64,000 bases of DNA from Ehretia macrophylla (GCA_037974665.1 CM075778.1:23626001-23690000), one strand, 5' to 3'. Counted from the first letter of the stretch, positions 31,450-45,703 are shown. Numbers and translations: made by a program. Notes: generated by a model not told the origin, from the letters alone.

Positions 31450-33060
31450 CGAATTGAACTTAGTATCATAATGAAACCTACAATATTTATAAGGATGCAT
31501 ATTAATAAGCTATAAAGTCTGATATATTATATGTAATAAATCAATTTCTAGTGGTACATAAAAATATAAAAGAATGCACCTTGGATTGAGATAGTAACTT
31601 GTTGCATGTAGTGCCAAATTGAGTTGCAAATCTCACCTTTCATCAATAATCTTCCAAATGTGATTGTATCCATTCTTAAAATTGTTAAAAAATTTTAGCA
31701 ATCTCTTCTTTTACTCTATTCAATGCTTCATAAATATATCTCACTGCCGAGTTTGAGTCATCATCCACAAGTCTCAACTCTTTAACAAAGGCAAAACACT
31801 TTGAATGCAAAATTTCGTTGACCTCCAAAATCGAACATCTTACAAAATTATTTCTTGTGCCATTTTTCCATTGTGCTACTTGAATGAGTGCTTACTTCCC
31901 ATTCCTCCGATGTAGACACACTCCTAAGTAGAATTTTTGGATCATTTAAACTCTTCAAAGTTAGATAAGAGGTGGCAAATCTAATAACCCCAGGCATTGT
32001 TAACTCTCTTTGTTTTCTATACTTCCTAAACAAATAAAGTATTCAAACATGTCGATAAATAAAAGTAGTCTATTTGTTTGCTTTCTCAATGTGTCCTTAA
32101 ATCAGAAATTCACCTATATAGAAAAGCATAAGATCTATCAAATGGTCTTACATGTTGACTAAAACAAGTTCTTCCTTTCCTTTATCAAAAGCTTATCGAT
32201 ACCTACATAAATTGAGGCACTATTTATTATCACTTGGACAACATTTTCTTCCTCAATTTCCTATATCAATCCATTAAGTAATCCAAACATTTTTGAGAAC
32301 TTTGAATTATTGAAGAGGTATCAACCAATTTAAAAAGACAATGCATCTTAGATTAAAAAAAAAAATAGTCACTGAGCGATGTTTCTCATCAGTCCAACCA
32401 TTAGACATCAATCTGAAATGCGTTTCTTTCCATTATTTTCTATACTTTTCTATATCTTGATATACATATTCAACCTCTCTTTCAAGTATGAAACCCTTGC
32501 TTCATAATAGGTGAGGGGTTTTATCCCTTGCCAAATTCTACAATGAATTTAACCTTTTGAACAAATAAAGGGTTCCTCAATAGATTAGAGATAAACCACA
32601 ACCATATAAAAATCTACATATGTCTTGAATCACAGACTCTTTTTTTTTCACCATTTGATTTAATGTTTGTTGATTCCCACCCTTCTCATCTATCATAAAA
32701 GAATCAATGCTTTGTTTTTGTGTGTGAACCAACTCATTCATCAATACATACTACTTTAATGTTGATTGGTTGTTTCTCCTTCAACATGTCTAAAAATAAT
32801 AATTTAACTTCTTCATTCTTGGGTACAAAGATGAACATCTTTATGAGGACAAGAGAAATGACATCTTTATAACCTATGTCGAAACTCTTTTTCACATTTA
32901 TTATACCTTAAGTGCATTCTATTGTTCTCCACAACCCTAGAACGATGATTCCACTTAGGGTCTTGTCATTTCTTTTCTTTTTGTTTTGTTCTCAATAACC
33001 CTAGAACGATGATTCCACGTAAGGTCTTGTCCTTTCTTTTCTTTTTGTTTCTCGTTAACC
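31450..33060 (-). pseudogene. hAT-family transposase pseudogene (BED, DUF659, dimerisation parts)
   Basis: On the minus strand the domains appear in transposase order but in shifting frames. About 32990-32870 gives DPKWNHRSRVVENNR and a CEKEFRHR-like BED zinc finger. About 32280-32160 gives EEENVVQVIINSASIY, the DUF659 block. 32033-31848 gives TMPGVIRFATSYLTLKSL and FxSxEW-like sequence. About 31650-31570 gives IDERWDLQLNLALHATSYYLNP, a hallmark of plant hAT-type proteins. Many stops and frameshifts show it is dead. No terminal inverted repeats were identified. Confidence 0.75.
32930..33055. repeat. Tandem duplication of about 63 bp in the BED region
   Basis: AACCCTAGAACGATGATTCC, a GGTCTTGTC block and a TTTCTTTTCTTTTTG tail occur twice in direct succession with few differences. 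The repeat duplicates part of the BED-finger coding region of the dead hAT transposase. Confidence 0.85.
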
Positions 33061-33124
33061 ATCATTTATTAATAAATGTCAAATTGTCAACTGAATTACA
33101 ATGTCCAATCTCCAAAACTCAACA

Positions 33125-34914
33125 CTGTTGGAAATCATACACGATATTTAAAATTAAATAAACGCAGCTTGTTAGTAGAAAATAATCTTAAGAGGGGGGA
33201 TAAATTAAGATTATAGAAAAGTATTGCTAATTAAAATTTTACTGCAACCCACAAAAATTTCTTTGAGACAATTTATCAAACACTTTGTGTGGACTACTTG
33301 ATAAGAGATATTATGATGAATAAAATCACACACAATAGCAAGATAATCACTATAAACAATATATATGACAATGAATGTGAATAGAGTAGGGAGAGATAGA
33401 GAAATCAAACTCAGTATTTCAAGTGGTTCGAACTCCTGAAGGCTTAGTTCACTACCTAAGGTCTTCCTCCCCTTAGGATATCCACAAACTCCACTATGGT
33501 GCTTCTTTAAGTATTGGTAAATCAAAAACCAACTTACAATAATCCTTTCTTGAGTTCACAAGAGAAACACAAGCTTTTTCTAATGTAGGTGAAAGCTCCA
33601 ACCTACTATCCCTCTTCATTTGAGTCCACAAAGGATTTTCTCAAACTCTTCTCTTTACAAAGATTCTTTCAATCCTAATCTTGATCCATGAGTGTATACA
33701 ATACAAATATTTGAGTGTTTGAACGATAGTATAATGAAGAACAAATAAAACTCCTCAATGAGTAGATATTACAATTGAAATATCTTGAATGCTCAATAGA
33801 TTTGAAAATTTTAAGCTCAAGCTTAGTTTGATTTGATAAAGATATCAAATTTGAAGCTTAGAGATGTTAGAAATGTGTTGGAAGAGTTCTTTTATGAAAT
33901 GAGTTGGTTTGGAATTTATAGAAAACATTGCAACGGTCAAATAACAGTTAGTTTTTCAAATATGTGCGATTCGGTCGAGTGGCTCATCCGGATACATTCT
34001 GCCACGGATCCGGGCGAGTGAACAGTCTCTAGTCGACCGGATGAATAGTTCCAAATAGTGCCAATTTTTTAATTTTGCAAAAGTTCACCCAAAATCTAAT
34101 TTTTTGAAGTTAAAACATTTAGGCACTTTAAAAACACTTCTTATAAAACGTTTCCAACCTATTTATCACTTCAAAACATTTTCTAAACACTTGAGGATAG
34201 ATTAAAACCGCATTTTCAATTCAAGAGTTTAAAACAAGATTTTTACCCGAAAATTTAATATTTTGAAGATAAATCTTTTAAACCTTTTATGAGCATTTCT
34301 TCAAAAGATGTTCTAACACATTTAATTTTTTAAAATCTTTTCAAAACTCTTGAGGAAAGATTTAAAGACATTTTTGAAAGATTAGAAAGAGCTTGAACCA
34401 TAAAAATGCATACCTAAGCCAAATGACAGTTTTAAGTCGCTACCTCTTATGTTGCCACGTCTCTATCCTTATGATACCACTTCGTCTTCATGTCTTGATT
34501 CTTGAAATATGATATTTATTTCTTCAACTCTTCAAGACTTCATTTATTCATACTTGTGATGATCTCGATTATGTAGACTTCAACGCTTCTATTGGCATAC
34601 ATAATTTTGCATCTTCTCAATCTTGCACCTTTTCTTTGATAAATCATACTTTATTCTTTCATGCAAGATTCTCTTCCACTTTCAACATCAAGCATCCACA
34701 ACATATTTTGGCTCACATATTATTAGTACAATATAATGCACACAAGCCAAAACATTTAGATACAATTAGCTTATAATGATACGTACTTTTAATGTACAAA
34801 AATCAACAAGTGTGTATTTATGCATATACACACATTAACAAAAATACACTTGACAAAATCATTTTTCCTTGATTTGTTATCAACAAAATCATATCTTTTG
34901 GCATAAAGCCAACA
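33125..34914 (-). repeat. Copia-type LTR, about 1.79 kb (3' LTR of an antisense element)
   Basis: The ends are TGTTGG at 33125 and CCAACA at 34914, a perfect inverted pair. Directly outside the right end, the minus strand reads CAAAAATGGGAAGAT, a polypurine tract preceding the LTR start, as in SIRE/Maximus-like Copia elements. A rearranged partner lies at 35238-36463. The ORFs inside (for example at 33211-33525) are not protein-like. Confidence 0.75.
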
Positions 34915-35237
34915 ATCTTCCCATTTTTGGTGATGACAAATCACTTATGCTATAACAACAACAATATACAATCTAAGCACATTATAGCATGAATATGGAG
35001 TCTTCAAGGCATGAATCCTCCTCCCATTATGCATTCAATACACTATGTGTCAAGTGAGTAAGATTTTTAACACTACAACATATATGAAGTCTTTAAGGCA
35101 CGATTCCCCCTCACATAATGAATATAATACATAAAGCATATAAGTTCTTCTTACACATTAATATGTTTGTTGTCATCAAAACCTTGTAAATACTCTTGGT
35201 ATGAAACCATAGGATTAACACTGTTGTAGACTCGAGA
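34915..35237 (-). mobile_element. Residual internal part of the antisense Copia element
   Basis: About 320 bases between the two LTR copies, holding the polypurine tract and TTTGTCATCACC-type sequence. A short direct repeat is present: GAATATGGAGTCTTCAAGG at about 34990 resembles ATGAAGTCTTTAAGG near 35083. No gag or pol coding remains, so almost the whole interior has been deleted. Confidence 0.5.
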
Positions 35238-36463
35238 GAAGATTGTTGTAAGTTGATTTTTGCTTCACTAACACTTGAAGAAATATCATAGTGGAGTTTG
35301 TAAATCCTAAGGGGAGGAAGACCACTTGAAAATATCGAGTTTGATTTGATAAAAATATGAAATTTGAAGCTTAGAGATGTTAGAAATATGTTGGAAGAGT
35401 CTTGGAAGAGTTCTTTTTATGAAATGGGTTGGTTTGAAATTTATAGAAAATATTGCAACGGTCAAATAACAACTAGTTTTTCAAATTTTCACAATATGGT
35501 CGAGTGGATCATCCGGATGACTTGTCTGAATACATTCTTCCATGGATCCCGACGTGTGGATCCCGGTGAGTGAACAATATTTGGTTGACCAGATAAATAG
35601 TGTCAAATAGTGCAAATTTTTTAATTTTGCAAAATTTCACCCAAAATTTAATTTTTCGAAAGTAAAACATTTAGGCATTTCAAAAACACTTCTTATAAAG
35701 TGTTTCTAACCTATTTAGTATTTCAAAACATTTTCTATACTGTTGAGGATAGATTAAAACAATTTTTAATTCAAGAGTTTAAAACAAGGTTTTCACTCGA
35801 AAATTTAATCTTTTGAAGATAAATCTTTTAAACCTTTTATGAGCATTTCTTCAAAAGATGTTCCAACCCATTTAACCTTTGAAATATTTTCAAAACTCTT
35901 GAGGAAAGATTTAAAGAAATTTTTGAAAGATTACCAATGACTTGAACCATAAACATGCATACCTAAGCCAAACGATATTTTTAGGCTGCTACCTCTTATG
36001 TCGTCACGTCTTTATCCTTATGACACCACTTCGTCTTCATGTATTGATTCTTGAAATATGATCTCTATTTCTTCAACTCTTCAAGACTTCATTTCTTCAT
36101 ACTTGTGGTAATCTTGATTATGTATACTTCAATGCTTCTATTGGCATACATAACTTTGAATCTTCTCAATCTTACATCTCTTCTTTGATAAATCATACTT
36201 TATTCTTTCATGCAAGATTCTCTTTCTCTTTCAACATCAATAATCCACAACATATTTTGGCTCACATATTATTAGTACAATATAATGCACACAAGCCAAA
36301 ATATTTTGATACAATTGGCTTATAATAATATGTATATTTAATGTACAAAAGCCAACAAGTGTGTATTTATGCATATAAGTACATTAACACAAACACACTT
36401 GACAAATTCATTTTTTCTTGATTTGTTATCATGAAAAACATATCTTTTGGCATAAAACTAACA
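35238..36463 (-). repeat. Second Copia LTR copy, truncated and with an inverted segment
   Basis: From about 35344 to 36463 it matches 33833-34914 in direct orientation, including GAAGCTTAGAGATGTTAG, TGCAACGGTCAAATAACA and a CTAACA end in place of CCAACA. The segment 35238-35342 instead matches the reverse complement of 33405-33545, with an internal gap of about 40 bases. The LTR has therefore suffered an inversion as well as loss of its first part. Confidence 0.75.
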
Positions 36464-37864
36464 CAGCGGAAAATAATTTCCATGTATCTGTTCAAGGCTA
36501 TTTACACAATTAAAGCAACATATATAATTATCACATAATCTATGTAAATGAATTGAGATGGTTACCTCTACGATGTCGAATTCAATGTAGAATCTAATCA
36601 ATTCAGAGCTCCCCAATTGTGAAGCCTGTGAAAGTATCCACACGAGATCTCAGTGCATTAAAACCCCCACTCAAAGTTTTAGAGAAAAATATTTTTCTAT
36701 GAAAAGACGTGTTTTGTGCTAGCTATTCTGTCTATCATACTTTCCTATTTATAAGAACACTTTACATGCTAGGGCTAGCTTTTGGGCAAGTCCTAAATGA
36801 TGTACTTGGACTGATAAATTGACTGGACTAAAATTTCAATCTAATCAGTCTTATGTCCAATTAAATAATTGGGCACTCCAATATTTATTTTATTTTTTTC
36901 GCAGACTAATTTTTGAATCTCTTGTGTGTAACCTCTTGGGTTCATAATTAATTGGTATCGAAATATTAATCTAATTAATATTTATTTAGAACTCTTATAA
37001 TTAATTTTCGCAAGTCGTACGTGACACTAGTAGTGTATCACGACTACCCAATTAATGATGAAGTGAAATCGAATCCTAGAACTTATAATTACTGCACAAT
37101 CAATTCCTTACCGTCCCAATTAAGTAAGAATCATTGATAGTGATGTCAAACTTACTTACTTAATCATATGATCAAATCTAATTAATTAGTAACTTGTTAT
37201 TGAATTGTGGAACAACTTTCACTATTCCACATCGACCAAGGGTTTATGGTTACTTAATTAATAGATCGCATAGGACCCTTATTGATGAATTCCATATCGA
37301 TACATATATCTCCATGCAAAAATAGATCATAACCACTTAGTACATGATGTAGTGCATGCTTAGAACTGAATTATTTGCAAGTAAATTATGGTATTCCATA
37401 CACAAGATAACCGTAGTGTCTCAGGTCCAAGGACTAATCTTGCAATTATAACATATAGCAAATTATTGACCATTCATGTAATTTGTTATATGATCGGTCA
37501 TGTCCAATCACTTATTCCTAACAAGTACTTATACATCTACTAATGCAATATGAGTCTCGTTGTCTTCATCATTAATATCTCATATTAATTGAGGTAGTAG
37601 ACTGTACTCTAATCTAACCAGATGAATTAATGTTCAATTAATTCATCCTATGATTGGGGTCTTATTCTAGGATTTTATCTTTCGTTATAGATCTCGTCAC
37701 TCATATTTTTAACAACTTAAGAATAGATTAGATAATCCTAAGGACTTTATTTAAATATTAATCAACACATTAACTATAATTAAATAAATTTCCCATTATC
37801 TCATTAAATAATACAAAATATTATGTCATACAACAAATTGGGTCTTAGGGCATATACTCCAACA
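36464..37864 (-). repeat. LTR of a second antisense Copia element
   Basis: On the minus strand it begins TGTTGGAGTATATGCC at 37864, a start seen in many plant Copia LTRs. It is preceded by the polypurine tract AGTACAAGTGGGGATT just beyond 37865. The far end is near 36464, where CAGCGGAAAATAATTTCC abuts the previous LTR; its exact terminus is unclear. It is the 3' LTR of the element whose reverse transcriptase lies at 38776-39309. Confidence 0.7.
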
Positions 37865-40800
37865 AATCCCCACTTGTACTAAAGTCAATCACTTTGGTAT
37901 CACATACCCATCTTCTCAAGATGATGATGTGATGACTGCTGAATCATTACCTTAGTCAGTGGATTAACAAAATTAATTGCTGACGATATTTACTGCATAA
38001 CATGTCATTCCTTCCCCACAATCTTTGAATAATGTGGTAACGCCTATTAATGTGATTGGATCTCATATGATACCTAGGTTCCTTAGCTTGCGCTATAGTT
38101 CCATTGTCGTCACATCACTATCTATTGTCTTAATGGAAAGAACCACTCATGTTCAATTACAAACTTTTTGATTCAAACCACTTCTTTTGTTGCATATGAT
38201 GCAACATTGCATTCAGCCTATGTAATGGAATCTAAAGTTGTACTCTATTTAGAAATTTTCCAACTAATTGCTCTTCCATTACTGGTGAGTATGAACCTAT
38301 ATGTGAATATTTGATAACCTACCTTAGACTGGAAGTCTAAATCAGTAAAACCTTCAAGTTTTACTTTTTCCATCCACCAAGACTATATGTTTAGTTCTTC
38401 TTAAGTGCTTAAGAATGTTCTTGATTGTTGCTTAGTGTTCCCAGCCTGTATCAGACTGATATCTGCTCATAACCCTTATAACATGTGCGATATCAAGTAT
38501 TGTACATAGCATGACGAATATAAGATTCCCAATTGCTTCAACCATAGAATCTTTTCTATCCAATCTCTTTCTTCAACATTCTTAGGACTCATAATCCTAG
38601 AGAGATGGATGCCATGTGTCTAAAAGCGGATAATAATCTTTAACTTTTTAGAAAAACCTATCAATCCTTTCGATCTATTATTATAGATCCGAATTCCAAG
38701 GATCTAAGTAGCTTAACCCAAATGTTATATGGAGAATTTACTTCGATAATTGGACCTTATTGACATCATTTCCTATCAGTAGTATTCATCCACATACATG
38801 ATAAGAAATGTGACCAGCCTTTCATTTGACCGTTTTGTATAGACAAGAGTCGTCTTCATTCTCAATGAAGTCAAACGATTTGATCTTCCATTTAGTCGAA
38901 CGTTCCAGATTCTATAGGCTTGTTTAAGTCCATAAATGGAACCATTTAGCTTGCACTCTTTGTGATTCTTATCATTGGATTCGAGAGATTTTTGCTGTCC
39001 TATATGAATGTCCTCCTTAATAAAACCATTATAGAATTCCGTTTTGATATTCATTTACCATATCTCATAACAATAGTGTACAACTATGGCCAATAAATCG
39101 TAATGGATTTTAACAACTAGTGAAAAGATTTCCTCATAGTCAACTTCTTGTCTGTAGTGATAACCTTTCACTACCAGTCTTGCCTTAAAGGTCTCCACCT
39201 TTCTGTTTGCACCTCTCTTTCTTTTGTGTACCCATTTACAACCTATAGGTACAATATCTTCAGGTAGGTCCACAAGCTTCCAGACTTGGTCAGTGTGCAT
39301 AAAGTCCATTTATGATTTTATGGCCCTTCTACCATTTGAGTCTATGTCAAACATAGTCTTTTATAGCTAACAGTGATAGCAACATGATCACTGTCATCTT
39401 ACTGATCTGTGAAAATAATGTGAAATAATTGTTGCTCTTGGATTGGGTTCACTATGATTGAATCCTAGATCTGACTTGGGTCACTTGGTTACTCAGTGAC
39501 TTTCTCACTGAGTTATACTTTTCTTCCTACTCCACCTTCCTAGATGAACGATTCTTCCAAGAAGAAGGCATACCTGCTAACAGATTCCCTAGTTAGCAAG
39601 CATAAAAGTTGTATCCTAACGAATCTTTGGAATAACCAATTGACCTTGTCTAATCTTTAATTCCATTTTATCAGACATAAGCCTTTTAAAAAAGGTAGGA
39701 TAACCCTGATCCTTAACATCTTAAGGGTAGGTTTCCTGTTGTTTTATATCTTATATGAAATACTTAAGACTAATTTGGAAGTGACCCTATTCAAAAGCTG
39801 GATTACTGTAAGGAGGGTATAGCCTTATAGGCTAACTTGTAATTCGATATAGTTTATCATTGATTAGACCATGTCGAACAAGGTCCAATTCCTCATTTCT
39901 GATACTTCATCAAGTTTCAGTGCAGCGTAAGGAATTAATGAAGTGACTATGCCGTCTTATTTTGAGATACTATTGGAAATTGGTACTAAGATACTCTCCA
40001 TGATATGATCATAAAGACTTAATCATATACTCAGTTTGATTTTCTATTTTAACTCTGAATTCTTTGAACATTTCAAATAATTTAGATACATATACCTAGA
40101 CAAATCATAGGCAAATGTAAAGTAGCTAAATCCTTATTTGGGCTATTTCACTAAATGGCTCATACACATTCGTGTATTAACTCTAAAAGATTTGTGGCCT
40201 TTTACCTTTGTTCTACAAAGGGTGATCTTGGTCATGTTATTGAGAATACATAATCCACATGTTGGGAATGGATTTGGGCCTACATGGGCTTATAAGTCCT
40301 TCTCTTACCAACTAAATAGTTCTTGTTTCTCCCTAATGGCCTAATCTTAAGTGCTACAATAGTTAAAAGTTAACCGCGTCTCGAAATTTCTCTCATTATT
40401 TTGTTTTTCCTTCCATCATACTCTACATCATGCATATAAAGTTTATTCATTAACTAGTGTCAACTCATTTATTTCCGAAACAAATGAAGCATTCATTGTC
40501 TATAAAACGAATATTATGTTTCTTGTGACATTATGTAAGAACTACAATTGTTCAAATTAATGAATATTCAGATGGTTGAACATAAATGAGCGAATGAGAT
40601 ATATCTATAGAGGACATCTATTTCCCTTCAAACTATCTGAGTTACTTTGGATTTTTCCTCTCCTTGTGTTTCTCCTTTCTCGTAGTGGAAACATTTTCCC
40701 TTTTACCAACTGATTTCATTTTTCTAGATCTTTCCTTGATACATGACCCTCATGTTCAAGAGTTGTGCCAAATGCATTCATATGGAAAAATCCATTATGA

Positions 40801-41589
40801 ACAATGAAAGAGAATTAGGAAATGACTTCGAGGAATAAATTTGTTTGCATATGATTAACCTTGAATAAACTCATGGACTCAAGATGCTCATCTTGAGAAC
40901 ATTTGCACTCAAATCTATTCCTTTAGTCATATTTTATTTGGGATTATTTTCTAGATATCTTATATCTAATAATCCTCTAGATATCTGTTGTCCTACTTTG
41001 CTTACTATACTACTCTTGTAAGTAAGTAATAATGATGGATACAATATCCACATTGTATAAGAGCTACTCTCTAGCCTTTCGCTTATCATTCTTCCAATTT
41101 CTAAAATGTCTCAGTCCATCTCTTTTGTATCATTTGACAACTTATTAGAGCTTCTAGAACGTGTACGACTTTCTCAGAGTTGAGAACAATTCTCAAGACA
41201 TGGAGCTCGTCAACGAAGTTTGGTCTAGTTAATAATAGATGAGTGGGTTCATATTTGACATTTATAAATGCAAAAAATATTAAGGATATTAGATAATTGT
41301 ATTATTTAACTATTTGACTTGGGTCTTTAAATCAAATAGTACCCCCACTAAATTTTTTGAATCCTACACTTCCTTAGTGAGACACGAAAAAGCCATTATA
41401 AGCCTTTTCTTTGTGGAATTGGAGGGCCATCTATTTTAGATTCACCTCATTCAACTGATTATTGGTGAAACCAAATAAATAGGTGAATAACCATTAATTA
41501 GTGCATCAAATATGAATTCCAATTATATTTTGCCTCCAATTCATTTGACCTCTCACAACAGATTATTGGTCTAATGCAATTGGTTAAGT
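37865..41589 (-). mobile_element. Decayed interior of the antisense Copia element
   Basis: Apart from the reverse transcriptase fragment, this region holds only short, stop-riddled stretches. The 37865-38775 part sits where RNase H should be. At about 40560-40830 the minus strand vaguely resembles gag. Nothing else can be assigned. Confidence 0.45.
38776..39309 (-). pseudogene. Copia reverse transcriptase (RVT_2) fragment
   Basis: Two frames in the same register, separated by a single TAA stop at about 39055, read VWKLVDLPEDIVPIGCKWVH, then KARLVVKGYHYRQEVDYEE, then NIKTEFYNGFIKEDIHI, then GSIYGLKQAYRIWN and LIMYVDEYY. This is the Copia reverse transcriptase in correct order. The catalytic YVDD is YVDE here, and the stop replaces the glutamine of the usual EIWQMDVKTAFLNG motif. 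The copy is inactive. Confidence 0.85.
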
Positions 41590-41594
41590 CATAC

Positions 41595-43352
41595 TGATGT
41601 ATCCATATTTTAGCACTTAAACTGTGTAATTTAATCCACATTTGCATTGCAATTTGAGGCATAAATGCTACATTTCATATAAATTTGGTGCAATGTAGGT
41701 TGAACGAAGAAATGAAGAAATTCAGCCTAAAACACCACTTCATGATGCAAGTCAATGGTCGAACGATAAATGGTCAATTTTCACTGCCAACCTGGAATTC
41801 ACATTCTGATCATGTAATTGATCTCAAAATGAATAAAAACACATCATTGCATACATGGTGGAAAGTTGGAAAGAGAAATCAAAAGAAAAGGGGACCACAA
41901 TTTTAAAACTAAAAAGTCGGCAAAACCAAGATTCAATCTTGAACTATTTTAATCCAAATGAATAAAATAATAGATTGAATCTTGTTGTTCAGATTTTATT
42001 TTCAAAGGCAAAGTTTGATTTTGCTGGAAACAAAGACATTGAAACGTGGGCAATATTCTTCTTTCAACTTTGATAATATTTTATTGATCAAAAGCCACCA
42101 AAGATGACCAAGACATATTTTATGGAATTTGAAAGATTCTGCCAAACATTTCATTCCATTTAATATTGCAAAGTGAAGACTTTTACACCAAGGACAACGT
42201 GCAAGCTTAGCCACTTTTGCTGAAAAAAACTCCAGATCCAATTTGAATGTCATGAGATGTGGCTTATATATTTTCGTCTGCCTTGTAGCAATGGGGGATC
42301 ATCAGAGACCAAGAATTTCGATAGAGCCAAGCCTTTGTCACTTTGCTTCTTTCATTTCTTTTATTTTGTAAATAGTTAAGATTAGTTAAGTTCTTTTATT
42401 TTTGTAATAGTTATTTTGGGTGTAATACGGATGAGGTAATTCCTGAATTACGGAGCGGAAGAGGAATGGAATCTCGTAGCTGTGCTCGTGAATCTTACCT
42501 CAAATTTGTCATTGTCAACATACGAACTTCATTTATGGGTAAGCATCTCTTTAATCTCTTTTATATTTGAATTTCGTATTTATTTTTATTATGCTCGTGT
42601 AGTTCGTGTTTATGATTATGTAATAATGGTCTTTTGATTTACTGGTCTCGGATCTGGACTGATATGATTTAATGTTATATATGGCTTGATCTATTTATTT
42701 CCTAATTACCCGTCATTTTATTATACTTGTAGTTAATAATTTGATCGGTATTCTTTTGTGCCATATATCCATGTTTAAATAGTGAATCTACTGGTTGTAC
42801 CATAGTTTTCATGAAATTATAGGTTGTACCATAATTTTTACATTCGGAATTATTAATTGCTATTTTTAGTTATTTAGCCTGGTCACTTATGATTGTGTGG
42901 ACAAATCTATTCTTCGGCTAGATAAAGGACACGGAGATAGAATTGCACCTATAATCAAAGTTAAACCGGTAATTAACTGGACTTAGGTAATTAATCGGAT
43001 TAAGAGCTTGTAGCCTAATCTCGATGTTAAATTAGAGAATCCTATTTTCGAGCCTATATCATTTGCCTTAGTACTAATCTGAGCTTTAGAATATTTTTCC
43101 GTATTTGTAGTCCCAAATCTAGATTAATTACATTTCTTTCTTTATTTTAATTTATCCAAAACCAAAAATCTCTCATATTTCTTTCTAACACTCACTTAGA
43201 CACTGTCATACACTTGCACCAAAATATCCTTAGGAGCCTCCCTGTGGATTCGGCCTCGCACTCAAGCACACTACACTGCATTGATCCGTGCACTTGCGGG
43301 TTTAAACTTGGTTAATTTTATACACTTTTCACACGCCCACCGGGTTGCATCA
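41595..43352. mobile_element. Solo LTR, 1758 bp, with 5-bp target duplication
   Basis: Starts TGATGTATCC and ends GGTTGCATCA, so the termini TGATG and CATCA form an inverted pair. The 5-bp repeat CATAC is exact on both sides (41590-41594 and 43353-43357). Near the right end it contains GCACTTGCGGGTTTAAACTTGG, a motif common in large plant Gypsy LTRs (type not proven). No internal element sequence is present, so it arose by LTR-LTR recombination. It interrupts the older Copia region. Confidence 0.9.
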
Positions 43353-43357
43353 CATAC

Positions 43358-44078
43358 CTATTATATTGACAAATTGGGATCAATGCAACATTAATTCTTC
43401 ACATAACAGATTATTTGAATTAATGAGAATCACAATTTGCCACATCTCATGCATAAATAGATCAATAAATATTATAATAAATGAGCATCCCTATGTATCT
43501 ATAGCCGATAACCCATTTATATAATATAATGGTTAGTCTATCATAATGGAATGCAATGATGTAGACTTCTAAAGACTAAACCATTATTAACTTTATATTA
43601 AGGATATGAACGTTTACTTGTCTTTATTAAGGTCTCATTTTTCACATGCTTCTAATTTCAATTTATCATATAAATAAAATAAAACATTCATGCATTCATC
43701 ATATATTTATCGTATAAATAAATAATGAACACATAAAATAAAATAGTATGATCATGGACTGGAAACACTATCAACCCGAGCCACTGGATTGAATACCTAA
43801 ATCAAATAAAGGACCCATGAAATTTAAATAAACGGGTTGCTCCTTCTGGGCTTCACAAAACTCCTTTCGTGAACCGGGCCCACCAACTTTTGATTTCTTC
43901 ATCTTGATCTTCCACTACATTTATGTACATAGATTTCTAATCTTGTGGGATACATAAATTAAATAGGGATTTTACATCTTTAAAATGGGGTAAGAGGCAT
44001 GCAACCCCACTATAAAATATTACATAAAACTCAAAATGGGTAAATAAAATAAATGACATATATTTATTCATTCATTTA
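43358..44078. other. Continuation of pre-insertion repeat DNA, unassigned
   Basis: AT-rich sequence that once joined 41589 directly. It contains GGGTTGCTCCTTCTGGGC and TTCGTGAACCGGGCCC words, but no coding frame or LTR end is recognisable. Confidence 0.35.
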
Positions 44079-45671
44079 TGTCACGCCCAAACCCGGTCCC
44101 TTCGGAAACCAAGCCCGGTCGCGACAACACATGAACATTATGATGCATGTAACACGAACATCCCACGAACACAACCAAACACAATATACAATCTCAAAGG
44201 TTCGTATCATACATATTCATCATTTCAACACATCTTTTGCGGAATACTCTAAACATTCATTCATTTGCTTGGCAAAAGTAGACAACTCTTTCAGAACCAA
44301 AGCATTCTTGAATATAAACATGCGCTAAGATATAAAACTATCTAGTTGTGATCACGATCCAACGTGGCCAACCATATATGGACAACCAAACACTAAACTT
44401 AAAGAAAGCCAAGTTTTACCAAGTATACAATACTTAAACTTCAAATCCCTCTAAACAACAAAATACAACACTAACAACAATGTTTTACATCAATTAGGAC
44501 ATATCAATCATAGGCCACATTCTCGGACTCATTCACAACTTCTTTGTGCACATAGTCAACACCAAGCATGCTTGTAACATGCATTAAAGAGGAGTGAACA
44601 AATAGGCTCAGTGAGGGAGGGTAAAATGAAGTTTTGTACGGTTTAACCTGAAAACCATTTGAAACACATAAGAACAACATATCACATTTATAACCAAGCA
44701 TTCACATTTACTTAATAACTTTGAAACAACCAAACTAAATAACACATTGAAAGGATACCGCTTTAGAACACTTGCTGATGACGACACTATAATTTCTTCA
44801 CGAACTCATCTCAAACATTTATTTCTCCCGCTAGTGCACTCCGGAAGTACACAAATCTACAACCCAACTCACCATGGCCATCACCGACCACACGAGAGAG
44901 GGAATAGCACATGGTAGTCATGCAATTATCGGCAAGCCCTATGCCGCCCAGCACGACATGATGCTACTATGGCGCACCATAAGTTGCAACCCATCGCCTC
45001 ACATCGCATCGCATCAAACGCATTAACACATTCGCATCATATAAGTAAATCAACAAAGTAGATTATCTCTCAACCACATTAATCACTCAACAGCATATTC
45101 ATTCTCTACAACACATTAACAACAATTAAGTTTCAAATGAACATATAACCAACACATTAATACCAACATTTAACCATCAAATGAGTATGATCTCTACAAA
45201 TCAACTTCAACCTCTAGTCATCAAATAAGCCATTTTCAATGCTATAACACAACACAACCCTTAACTCCACCAATATTTATACAACATTTAAATACTTTTA
45301 AAATCTCTACAACACATAACCCTTGCATAATCAATATAGCAACCAACTATGATGCATTATGAACACACTACAATAGCATAACTAGGCATAACACAAGCTA
45401 AACAAGCCAAACCCAATCTTGGACCTTTCCTGGAATTTTTAGAAATTAATCAAAATAAGCCCCAAACTCCACCAAAATCACACCAAAGACATGAAATCAT
45501 ACCCCAATCACATATATATAATCACAAACACTAAAGCCATCTCAAATTCTCAACTTCCAATTAACAAAGTTAGGTTATAACTCTTGAAATGCCATAAAGA
45601 AGTTTTATTGCATATATATAGCTCTCATATCACTACCTTAGAATGTACTCATCTCTATAAGCATTTATAAT

Positions 45672-45703
<32 letters not shown>

